A DNA stretch of 64,000 nt, from assembly GCF_032854445.1 (NCBI RefSeq), contig NC_088295.1:96095805-96159804 (forward strand), read 5' to 3'. Position numbers and translations under genes: made by a program. The notes under the pieces are model-generated. The model ran no database searches, was not told the DNA's origin, and saw only the letters and a program-made list of their open reading frames with translations. Origin of the DNA: Liolophura sinensis (lineage: Eukaryota; Mollusca; Polyplacophora; Chitonida; Chitonidae). Every line of letters starts with the position of its first letter. The first letter of the stretch is position 1. This document shows, piece by piece, positions 34,030 to 44,500 of the stretch.

Positions 34030-35925
34030 ATTTGTCTTCTCTCCTCTGTGACCCAACCCTTTGTCTGTCTCCTCTCTTCTGTGACCCAACTCCCTATGCA
34101 CCTCTTCGCTTCTGTCATGCAACTCCCTGTGTATGTTCTCTTTTGTCACCCACTCACGTTTATCTCCTCTTCTGTGACCCAACCCTTGTGTATCCTTTCT
34201 TTTGTCTTCCAACCCCCTGTTTATCACTTCTCTTCTGTGACCCAACCCTGTATGCACATCTTCGCTTCTGTCATCCAGCTCCCTGTGTATCTTCTCTTCT
34301 GTGACCCAACCCTTGTGTATCTCCTTTCTTTTGTCTTCCAACCCCCCCGTTTATCTCCTCTCTTCTGTCACAGTACCCTCTGTTTATCTACTCTCTTCTG
34401 TCATCCCCCGTTTATCTCCTCTCTTCTGTCACCCTACCCCCATTTATCTCCTCTCTTCTGTCACCCTACCCCCTGTTTATCTCCTCTCTTGTCAGCCCAC
34501 CCCCCATTTATCTCCTCTCTTCTGTGAGCCTAACCCCTGTTTATCTCCTCTCTTCTGTCAGCCTACCCCCTGTTTATCTCCTCTCTTCTGTCATCCTATC
34601 CCCATTTATCTCCTCTCTTCTGTCACCCTACCCCCTGTTTATCTCCTCTCTTCTGTCACCCTACCCCCCGTTTATCTCCTCTCTTCTGTCAGCCCTACCC
34701 CCGTTTATCTCCTCTCTTGTCAGCCTACCCCCCCCATTTATCTCCTCTCTTCTGTCAGCCTACCCCCTGTTTATCTCCTCTCTTCTGTCACCCTACCCCC
34801 TGTTTATCTCCTCTCTTCTGTCAACCTACCCCTGTTTATCTCCTCTCTTCTGTCACCCTACCCCCGTTTATCTCCTCTCTTCTGTCACCCAACCCCCCGT
34901 TTATCTCCTCTCTTCTGTCACCCTACCCCCGTTTATCTCCTCTCTTGTCAGCCTTCCCCCCATTTATCTCCTCTCTTCTGTCACCCTACCCCATTTATCT
35001 CCTCTCTTCTGTCACCCTACCCCACTTTATCTCCTCTCTTGTCAGCCTACCCTCCATTTATCTCCTCTCTTCTGTCAGCCTACCCCCCCCCCCCCCCGTT
35101 TATCTCCTCTCTTCTGTCACCCTACCCCATTTTCTTCCTCTCTTCTGTCACCCTACCCCCTGTTTATCTCTTCTGTCACCCAACCTCCAGTTTATCTCCT
35201 CTCTTCTTTCACCCTTCGTTTATCTCCTCTCCTCTGTCACCCAACCGCCTGTTTATCTCCTCTTATGTCACCCAACTTCCTGTTTATCTCCCCTCTTCTG
35301 TCACCCAACACCCTGTTCATCTCCTCTCTTCTGTCACCCTACCCCTGTTTATCTCCCCTCTTCTGTTACCCTACTCTTTGTTTATCTCCTCTCTTCTGTC
35401 ACCAACCCCCTGTTTATCTCCTCTCTTCTGTCACCCTACCCCCTGTTTATCTCCTCTCTTCTGTCACCCTACCCCCTGTTTATTTCCCCTCTTCTGTAAC
35501 CCTACCCCCTGTTTATCTCCCCTCTTCTGTCATCCAGCCCTGTTTATCTCCTCTTTTCTGTCACCTTACCCCCTGTTTATCTCCCCTCTTCTGTCACCCT
35601 ACTCCCTGTTTATCTCCTCTCTACTGTCACCCAACCCCGTTTATCTCCTCTCTTCTGTCACCCAACCACGTTCATCTCCTCTCTTCTGTCACCCTACCCC
35701 CTGTTCATCTCCTCTCTTCTGTCACCCTACTCCCTGTTATCTCCTCTCTACTGTTACCCAACCACGTTTATCTCCTCCCTTCTCTCACCCAACCCCGTTC
35801 ATCTCCTCTCTTCTGTCACCCTACCCTCTGTTATCTCCTCTCTCTTCTCTCACCCTACTCCCTGTTTATCTCCTCTCTTCTGTTACCAACCCCCTGTTTA
35901 TCACCTCCTTTCTGTCATTGAATGT
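34030..35925. repeat. 34-36 bp pyrimidine-rich array
   Basis: About 54 units, consensus pieces TTTATCTCCTCTCTTCTGTC and ACCCTACCCCCTG. On the + strand units are almost entirely pyrimidine except for a few A and G. Starts about 75 bp after the CEP164 polyadenylation signal. Includes a run of 14 or so C at 35084-35098. Long Ser/Pro/Leu open frames are repeat read-throughs. Confidence 0.92.
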
Positions 35926-35964
35926 TTATTCTTGTACAGGTAGTATTTTGGAAGAATAAGCAGA

Positions 35965-36050
35965 CTTGAGGAAACTTGCTGGAGTACTTATGATAGGCCA
36001 GCAGTGTAAAGCACCTGCTGCAGTACTTATGATAGGCCAGTAGTATAAAA
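35965..36050. repeat. Two-copy 44-bp duplication
   Basis: AGTACTTATGATAGGCCAGC occurs twice 44 bp apart with AGTGTAAAGCACCTGCTG/AGTATAAAA after it. Confidence 0.7.
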
Positions 36051-36740
36051 ACAGCTTTGTCTGTACATGAATATGGCCTCAAATTGCCTTTAAACCACAG
36101 CTAAAGTATTGATATTACTGGTGAGTAACACCACAACACCATAACTTTGGGGTGGCATTGTTTTTTTAATGTTTATATGAATACATATCTAGTACACATG
36201 TACTTAATACTAGATCTGACGTTTCATTATCTGTGATATTTGTTGATGGTTTGTACAATAGAGGAATTGTTAATCTCGTTAGTTCCTGTATGTGTCAATC
36301 AGTTTTCTGTTAAGTCACTGGTACAGTTATTATGATATTCATAAGAATTTAATGTCCTTTTTTTGTATGTTTAATTATTGCTGCAGACAGAGCTTTTCAG
36401 ATGCACACAGGGCACGACTATAAAACCTAAGCTATGCACGTATTACACACGATGACATGTTGCTTTCTTGTTTTGGTATGTTTTATTTACCTGTAAGACG
36501 TCATGTACATGTCATTGTATATACCATATAAGTTATTTTAATTTTTTTCTGGTGCAAGTAATATAATGGTCTGTATTGTCAAATTAACGTAGCAGGAAAT
36601 AGACAGACTTGTTTTCTTTAAGAAATGGCAGCACTCAGAACTTACTCTACATGTCAGCAACCAAATTCCAATTTTTACTTCACTGAAGTAAGTTATTCCA
36701 CAAATAGGATGTGATGGCTGCTACTTGGATTCTGTAACTT
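36051..36740. other. Intergenic, unique
   Basis: AT-rich intergenic sequence; no gene or repeat recognised. Confidence 0.4.
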
Positions 36741-36744
36741 CTGA

Positions 36745-37500
36745 TCTTGCCTACATGTGGGTTGTTGTATTCCTCAGCTGTAGTTACAACCTACATGTGG
36801 GCTGTTGTATCCCTCAGCTGTAGTTACAGCATGTATGTGGGTTGTTGTATCCCTCAGCTGTAGTTACAGCATACATGTGGATTGTTGTTTCCCTCAGGGT
36901 GTAGTTACAGCATACATGTGGGTTGTTTATCCCTCAGCTGTAGTTAGCTGTAGTTACAGCATACATGTGGATTATGGTATCACTGTAATCTAGTTACTGC
37001 ATGCATGTGAGTTGTACCTGTATCCCTCAGCTGCAGCCACATAGTCCCCCTGTTTTAGTTACAGCTTACATGTACATGTGGGTTATTATAGCCCTCAGCT
37101 GTAGTTACAGCCGATATGTGGGTTCTCCTATCGCTCCGCTGTAGTTACAGTCTACATGTTGGATGTAGTATCCCCTCAGCTGCAGTTACAGCCTACCGGT
37201 GGGTTGCAGTATCCCTCAGCTGCAGTTGCAGCCTCCATGTGGGTGGTTCTATCCCTCAGCTGCAGTTACAGGCTACTGGTGGGTTGCAGTATCCCTCAGC
37301 TGCAGTTACAGCCTCCATGTGGGTGGTTCTATCCCTCAGCTGCAGTTACAGCCTCCATGTGGGTGGTTCTATCCCTCAGCTGCAGTTACAGCCTCCATAT
37401 GGGTGGTTCTATCCCTCAATTGTAGTTACAGCCTAGATGTGGGCTGTAGTGTCCCTCAGCTGTAGTTACAGCTTACATGTGGGATGTAATATCCTTCACC
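36745..37500. repeat. 40-bp minisatellite
   Basis: About 18 units with TGGGTTGTTGTATCCCTCAG and CTGTAGTTACAGCATACATG; later units shift to CTGCAGTTACAGCCTCCATG. Confidence 0.9.
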
Positions 37501-37504
37501 TCTA

Positions 37505-38179
37505 TTTACTGCATACCTGGGTTTCACTCTCTATTCCTATTTCTTGTTTCTGTGGTACTTTTTTATATGTTCTCAATTCTGCCAGCAAGGTGGCATCAAC
37601 GTGAACATTTCATCTTGCAAATCCCAAGAGGGAAAGCAATGAAAATATATTTTTTGAAATAAAAAAGTAGTGAATCATTATCAGATTTATCTCTGATTTA
37701 AATTCCGAGCTGAAGTTGCATAAGGCTTTACACACTCTTCAGAGACAATATGTCTCACAGCATATAGAGCATCAATGACTGTGCGATGAATGCCAAGTGG
37801 TCACACGTACATGTAACCAGTGAAACAAACCATCGTCACTTTACCTCAGATAGGATTGTATTGTAGCGGCTCATGTAAACAAGCTCTTTGCACCATAGCT
37901 TAACAGAATTACATGCGATATATTAGACGCCACTGGTCTAGAAAGTGCGATGCTGTCATCACATTTAAGACGATAACATTAAAACAATGCAAAGAGACCA
38001 GGCCTCAGGAATGCTTAGTTCACCAGCAGGAATACAATATTATAAAAAGCTTCAGCAGGGAAAGTATAATCAGAGCAGCAACGAATGAGTGGTTTCCGGT
38101 GACCGGTGAAATACTGTCTCTTTCCAATTTTCTGTAGTAAGGGTTTTATGCTAACTGCTCATGTAAATGCTTAAAGATA
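37505..38179. other. Intergenic, unique
   Basis: No supported gene. A 74-codon + frame at 37913-38137 is unrecognised. Confidence 0.4.
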
Positions 38180-38301
38180 CTTCCTTCCCACGTGCTGCCG
38201 GAGAGGAAGCCAGCTTGAGCTGGACTTGAACCCACAGCTTCTGCATTGGTGAGAGTATTATGGGTCATTGCGACATGCTTGCCCTCTCAGCCACAGAGCC
38301 C
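38180..38301 (-). mobile_element. SINE family A fragment (tRNA-like half)
   Basis: CTTCCTTCCCACGTGCTGCC, GAGGAAGCCAGCTTGAGCTG, GACTTGAACCCACAGC, GGGTCATTGCGACATGC and AGCCACAGAGCCC: the 5' half of family A in reverse, without the tail. Confidence 0.75.
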
Positions 38302-38930
38302 GTCTACTTCATGGGCGTTCACAGGTGTTGGTCAGTCAATGAGACATCATTGTGTTGCTGTTGTGAATGCGAGTGAGGGCACATGCAGCACTGAACAAGC
38401 TCCAATACAGATGGCTAGTCCCTGTGAAATCAAAAAGTGACTCCATCATGCTACTGTTGACTGTGAAGGGTGCACCTTAATGCGTAATCCTGTTGTGTAC
38501 TCTCATCACATCCATAAATCAGATTTATCCACTGGTAACACATTTTGTTCAATATAGTAGTAAATTATGTACCCACCAGAGCCATGGTTTGAGCATAACA
38601 GGTCATTAAGTAATCAGGTCGTGACCTTGACTTGCTGTGGTTCAGTTCTGATGATTAAGTCTGTCCTTAATGGCCCAGTCGTCTAAGACTTTACTGTCTG
38701 TCCCCTAAAGACAGGCCATTGAGTAATCGGGTCGTGTATATATGGACTCAACCGTACTTGATTCAGTGTGGAAACCAATGTAAACAGAAAACCGAACCCT
38801 TCTGACCAGTAGTTTCATTACAATTCCAATTTCAACAGAAAACCAACAGATTCTGACCAGTGCTTTAATTACAAACGAATGTTAACAGAAACCACATTCT
38901 GAGCAGTACTTTCATTTCAAATCCAATAAG
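38302..38930. repeat. Intergenic unique sequence with short duplications
   Basis: Two diverged copies of CATTGAGTAATCGGGTCGTG (38603 and 38707) and three copies of an about 50-bp unit around AACAGAAAACC/TTCTGACCAGT (38784-38925). Confidence 0.6.
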
Positions 38931-38932
38931 CC

Positions 38933-39685
38933 CAACACCGGGAGCCCAATCACCCACTGCAAACTCTTATCATCCACCATGAACCCTATCGCCCACCACC
39001 ACGAACCCGGTCGCCCACCACAAACCCAATCACCCACCACAAACCCAATCACCCACCATGAACCCACTCACCCACCACGAACCCTATCGCCCACCACCAC
39101 GAACCCGGTCGCCCACCACAAATATCGCCCACCACCACGAACCCGGTCGCCCACCACAAACCCAATCACCCACCACCAACCCAATCGCCCACCACAATCC
39201 CAATCGCCCACCACAAACCCAATCACCCACCACGAACTCTATCGCCCACCACCACAAACCCAATTGCTCACCACAAACCCAATCACCCACCATGAACCCA
39301 CTCACCCACCACAAACCCAATCGCCCACCACCAACCCAATCGCCCACCACAAACCCAATCGCCCACCATGAACCCACTCACCCACCACAAACCCAATCAC
39401 CCACCACGAACTCTATCGCCCACCACCACAAACCCAATCGCCCACCACAAACCCAATCACCCACCATGAACCCACTCACCCACCACAAACCCAATCACCC
39501 ACCACGAACTCCATCGCCCACCACAAACCCAATCGCCCACCATGAACCCAATCGCCCACCACGAAGCCTATCGCCCACCACGAACCTTATCACCCACCAC
39601 GAACCCAATAGCCCACCACAAACCCAATTGCTTACCACAAACCCTATCACCCAACACGAACCCTATCACCCACCACAAATCCAAC
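38933..39685. repeat. 19-bp minisatellite
   Basis: About 40 units of CCCAATCGCCCACCACAAA with 18-22 bp variants. Guanine-poor on the + strand. His/Pro/Thr-rich open frames are repeat read-throughs. Confidence 0.92.
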
Positions 39686-39689
39686 ATAT

Positions 39690-40140
39690 TTACCGTGTCT
39701 GCTATGGCTCATCTTACACATCTACCGTGTCTGCCATGGCTCACCTCACGCGTCTACCGCGACTGCCAGGGGCCTGCGTGGCTCAGTTGGTTAGCACGCT
39801 AGCACAGCGTAATGACCCAGGAGCCTCTCACCAATGTGGTCACTGTGAGCTCAGGCTGGCTTCCTCTCTGGCCGTACATGGGAAGGTCTGACAGCAACCT
39901 GCAGATGGTGATTGGTTTCCCCCAGGCTCTGCCCAGTTCCCTTCCACCATAATGCTGGTGAGTGAACTATTCTTGAGTACAGCATAAAACGCCAATGAAA
40001 TAAATAAGTGACCAGCCGTGTCTGCCATGGCACATCTCACACATTTGCTGTGTCTGCCATGGCACATCTTGCACATCTATCGTGTCTGCCATGGCTCATC
40101 TTACACATCTACCATGTCTGCTATGGCACATCTCACTAAC
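39690..40140. repeat. 30-bp minisatellite split by a SINE
   Basis: Units of ATGGCTCATCTTACACATCT with ACCGTGTCTGCC at 39690-39767 and again at 40008-40140, with a family A SINE between. Confidence 0.85.
39768..40007 (+). mobile_element. SINE family A
   Basis: GGGGCCTGCGTGGCTCAGTT, GGTTAGCACGCTAGCACAGC, AATGACCCAGGAGCCTCTCA, then the body and an AATGAAATAAATAA tail. A roughly 30-base gap follows GTGAGCTCA relative to the copy at 57326. Confidence 0.85.
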
Positions 40141-40524
40141 ACATATTATACACATAACCCTGTGTTGCCAACTGATCATAGTTCACACTGCTCATTTATA
40201 AAATCATCCAACAGTAAACTACAAAGATTCTGCAACACCATGAATTAATACATGCACATGACAAAATTTCTCCCAGCACTACACCAAAATATAGTTCCTG
40301 CTTACCATGATACGTATTCTATCCTATAAAACCCCTAAAAGCATTGGGTTGAATATCGCATAAAAATCTTATTAAATGAGACTATAACTAATAAATCAAT
40401 CTCTTGTGTCACTTAAAGGAAGCATCTATTTATCTGTATTTGGTTTTCACAAGTTGCATACACTTTGAAGGCACATGTGTTCATTAGAACATGGTCAATA
40501 CTGTAAATTGTCAGAACAGCAAAA
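40141..40524. other. Intergenic, unique
   Basis: No feature recognised. Confidence 0.4.
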
Positions 40525-40798
40525 ATACCAGCTCTACTACTGTGTGCAGGTCTGCCATCAGGGAGTATATGTACTCACAGCATCAGTGTCATGTACAACG
40601 TACAGCCATTACAACACAGGTGACATCAGCTGTACTACTGTGTGCAGCTCTGCCATCAGGGAGTATATGTACACACAGCATCAGTGTCCTGTACAACGCA
40701 CAGCCATTACAACAGATGTGACATCAGCTGTACTACTGTGTGCAGCTCTGCCATCAGGGAGTATATGTACACACAGCAACAGCGTTCTGTATTGCAAA
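40525..40798. repeat. 98-bp tandem triplication
   Basis: Nearly three copies at a 98-bp step (40533, 40631, 40729) with TACTACTGTGTGCAG, CTGCCATCAGGGAGTATATG and TACAACGTACAGCCATTACA. Confidence 0.88.
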
Positions 40799-40869
40799 CG
40801 ATGAACATGTCTGACAGAAGATGTTTGACAGAACACTGTTTGACTTCACACTTCAGCCACTTCAGATGG

Positions 40870-41470
40870 ATCTTAACCTGTTCACCTCAGCTGTCTGATG
40901 GACTTTACCCTGTTCACCTCAGCTGTCTGATGGACTTTAACCTGTTCATCTCAGCTGTCAGATGGACTTTAACCTGTTCACCTCAGCTGTCAGATGGATC
41001 TTAACCTGTTCACCTCAGCTGTAAGATGGATCTTAACCTGTTCACCTCAGCTGTAAGATGGATCTTAACCTGTTCACCTCAGCTGTAAGATGGATCTTAA
41101 CTTGTTCACCTCAGCTGTCATATGGACTTTAACCTGTTCACCTCAGCTGTAAGATGGATCTTAACCTGTTCACCTCAGCTGTAAGATGGATCTTAACCTG
41201 TTCACCTCAGCTGTCAGATGGATCTTAACTTGTTCACCTCAGCTGTCATATGGACTTTAACCTGTTCACCTCAGCTGTAAGATGGATCTTAACCTGTTCA
41301 CCTCAGCTGTCAGATGGATCTTAACTTGTTCACCTCAGCTGTCATATGGACTTTAACCTGTTCGCCTCAGATGTCAGATGGATCTTAACCTGTTCGCCTC
41401 AGATGTCAGATGGATCTTAACCTGTTCACCTCAGCTGTTAGATAGACTTTAACCTGTTCACCTCAGCCGT
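40870..41470. repeat. 32-bp minisatellite grown from the TMEM192 last exon
   Basis: About 19 units with GATGGATCTTAACCTGTTCA and CCTCAGCTGTAA/CAGA. The last unit on the right (41438-41470) is coding: on the - strand CTGACGGCTGAGGTGAACAG encodes the C-terminal LTAEVNR. Lies in the presumed 3' UTR. Confidence 0.92.
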
Positions 41471-41570
41471 CAGGGAGAGTATTTTCTTGGCCAGGTGAGC
41501 GTTATGCTGTTTCAGGTAGCGTATCATGTCGGCCTGTTTTTCTAAAACCTGATCCACATAGTCCTCGTCC
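41438..41570 (-). CDS. TMEM192: TMEM192-like last exon (C-terminal helix and stop)
   Basis: Acceptor CTGTTTTCCTCCACAG. Encodes DEDYVDQV then LEKQADMIRYLKQHNAHLAK and KILSLTAEVNRLKSI, TAA at 41440-41438. The helix is strongly like the vertebrate TMEM192 C-terminus. The last nine or so codons lie in the first unit of the 32-bp array 40870-41470, so the stop codon comes from a repeat-specific variant base. Confidence 0.85.
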
Positions 41571-44500
41571 CTGTGGAGGAAAACAGGAGGTACATTAGTA
41601 AATCATTACAGCCGCTGTTAACAGTGGTACCACATAAGATGACATTAGTATGTCGTACAAATCTCTCTGTCCATATTTTGTAGTCTCAAAATCTTCAGCA
41701 GAACTTATCAAACATACTTCTTTGAGTTGGCTTAGCTGTGAACTATTATACTATGACAGTATGTGATCAGAGTACGTTATCTCATATAGCTCTCTTATAA
41801 GGCAATTAACATGCTGCGATTCTGCTGAACCCTTACCATCTCCTCACTGGCTGTCGTGCATAGTTCACACAGAGTCTAACATTCATTAGGCCCACAGACT
41901 AAAGTACATATAATATTGTGCCTTAACAGACAAGCGTGCCAGGAAAGGAATCATGATACATTCCATCCACTTGCTTTGTTGGCAAGAGAAGAAATTTCTT
42001 GTTCAGCAATATGTCTCAAGTTCAATAGACATACCATTCTCATTAATTTCTCAAGAACAAGTCCCAGACACAGAATTTAGTGTCTTTACGTGCTGGCTAG
42101 TATGGAATTCATATGAAACCTGTCACCACCAGAAGAAACCGGTGACAGAAGAAACCTGTCACCTTCAAAAGATGCCTGTCACCTCCACAAGAAACCTGTC
42201 ACCTTCACAAGAAACCTGTCACCCTCACAAGAAACCTGTCACCTTCACTTGAAACCTGTCACCTTCACAAGAAACCTGTCACCCTCACAAGAAACCTGTC
42301 ACCTTCACAAGAAACCTGTCACCTTCACAAGAAACCTGACACCTTCACAAGACACCTGTCACCTTCACTTGAAACCTGTCACCTTCACTTGAAACCTATC
42401 ACCTTCACAAGAAACCTGTCACCTTCACTTGAAACCTGTCACCCTCACAAGAAACCTGTCACCTTCACTTGAAACCTGTCACCTTCACAAGAAACCTGTC
42501 ACCCTCACAAGAAACCTGTCACCTTCACAAGACACCTGTCACCTTCACTTGAAACCTGTCACCTTCACAAGAAACCTATCACCTTCACAAGAAACCTGTC
42601 ACCTTCACTTGAAACCTGTCACCTTCACAAGAAACCTGTCACCCTCACAAGAAACCTGTCACCTTCACTTGAAACCTGTCACCTTCACAAGAAACCTGTC
42701 ACCTTCACTTGAAACCTGTCACCTTCACAAGAAACCTGTCCCCCTCACAAGAAACCTGTCACCTTCACTTGAAACCTGTCACCTTCACAAGAAACCTGTC
42801 ACCTTCACAAGACACCTGTCACCTTCACTTGAAACCTGTCACCTTCACTTGAAACCTGTCACCTTCACAAGAAACCTATCACCTTCACAAGAAACCTGTC
42901 ACCTTCACTTGAAACCTGTCACCTTCACAAGAAACCTGTCACCTTCACAAGACACCTGTCACCTCCACTTGAAACCTGTCACCTTCACTTGAAACCTATC
43001 ACCTTCACAAGAAACCTGTCACCTTCACTTGAAACCTGTCACCCTCACAAGAAACCTGTCGCCTTCACTTGAAACCTGTCACCTTCACAAGAAACCTGTC
43101 ACCTTCACAAGAAACCTGTCACCTTCACTTGAAACCTGTCACCTTCACAAGAAACCTATCACCTTCACAAGAAACCTGTCACCTTCACTTGAAACCTGTC
43201 ACCCTCACAAGAAACCTGTCACCTTCACTTGAAACCTGTCACCCTCACAAGAAACCTGTCACCTTCATAAGAAACCCGTCACTTCTGCAAGAAACCATTC
43301 ACTTGCATAAGAAACCTGTCACCACCACAAGAAACCTGTCACCACCAGAAGAAACCTGTCACCTTCACAAGATGCCTGTCAACTGCACAAAAACCCTGTC
43401 ACCTGCACAAGATGCCTGTCACCTGCACAAGAAACCTGTTACCACCAGAAGAGACCTGTCACCTTTACAAAAAACCTGTCACCTTTACATCAAGCCTATT
43501 TCAGTGAACAACAACCTAATCCAAGGTGTAACTCACCTCAGTTACATGTTCGAAAAAGTCTTTACCAGAAGCCCATTTTTGTGAATGACCTGAACTGAAG
43601 GTGTAACAGATCTCAGTCAGGCTTCACCTGAAGCCTATTTCTGTGAATGACCTGAACTGAAGGCTTAACTGATCTCAGTCAGGCTTTGCATGAAGCCTAT
43701 TTCTGTGAATGACCTGAACTGAAGGCGTAACTGATCTCAGCCAGGCTTTGCCTGAAGCCAATTTCTATGAACAACAGCCTGGACTGAAAGTGTAACAGAT
43801 CTCAGCCAAGGGAAGTCTAAACTTCACGCCTACATCTATTTCTAAGAACAGTGGCCTGGATGAGAGTGTAACTGATCTCAGTTACGAGGAAGACTTTATC
43901 TGAAACCTATCTATTGGCAACGACCTGGACTGAAGATGTATTTTGACCTCACATAGGGTTGAATCTTAACTTCAAGCCTACCCCATGTATTTCTACAGAC
44001 GACCTTGAATGAAGATGTAATTGACTGCAGTCAAAATGAAGTCTTTACCTGAAGCCTATTTCTAATGACCTGAACTGAAGGTGTAACTGATCTCAGTTAG
44101 GCTTCACCTGAAGCCTATTTCTGTGGACAACACCATGAACTGATGATATAACTGATCTCGGTCAGGGGGAAAGTATTAACTTACAAGCCTATTTCTATGG
44201 ACAATGATCAGGATGGAGGAGTGTAACTGATCTCAGTCAGGATGAAGTCTTTACCTAAAGCCTATTTCTGTTGATGACGACCTGGACTGAAAGAAAACTT
44301 GTCATCATTTCATCCTGTTGGACATCAGGACTGGCTGACTTTCTGTTGAATTTGACTGTCCTAACTGTAAACAAAAATAATGTTAAAAAGTTTAAAGAGC
44401 CATCACAGTGAGTGTAACACAGCTGTCAGAGGGAGGGTAAACACAGCTGTCAGAGGAAGGTAACACAGCTGTCACTGAGGATATCAAAGCTACATGTATA

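Noticed and set aside
34301-35959. 552- and 465-codon Ser/Pro/Leu frames
   Set aside because: Read-throughs of a pyrimidine-rich array open in three frames at once; no start context, domain or splice logic.
42115-43500. CRISPR-like regular array
   Set aside because: Units are contiguous 20-bp repeats with no spacers, in a eukaryotic intron.
43510-43580. Possible small - strand exon ending DFFEHVTE with a GTGAGT donor
   Set aside because: Good donor, but it exits in phase 0 whereas the last exon needs phase 2, and it aligns as a diverged unit of the 62-bp array.
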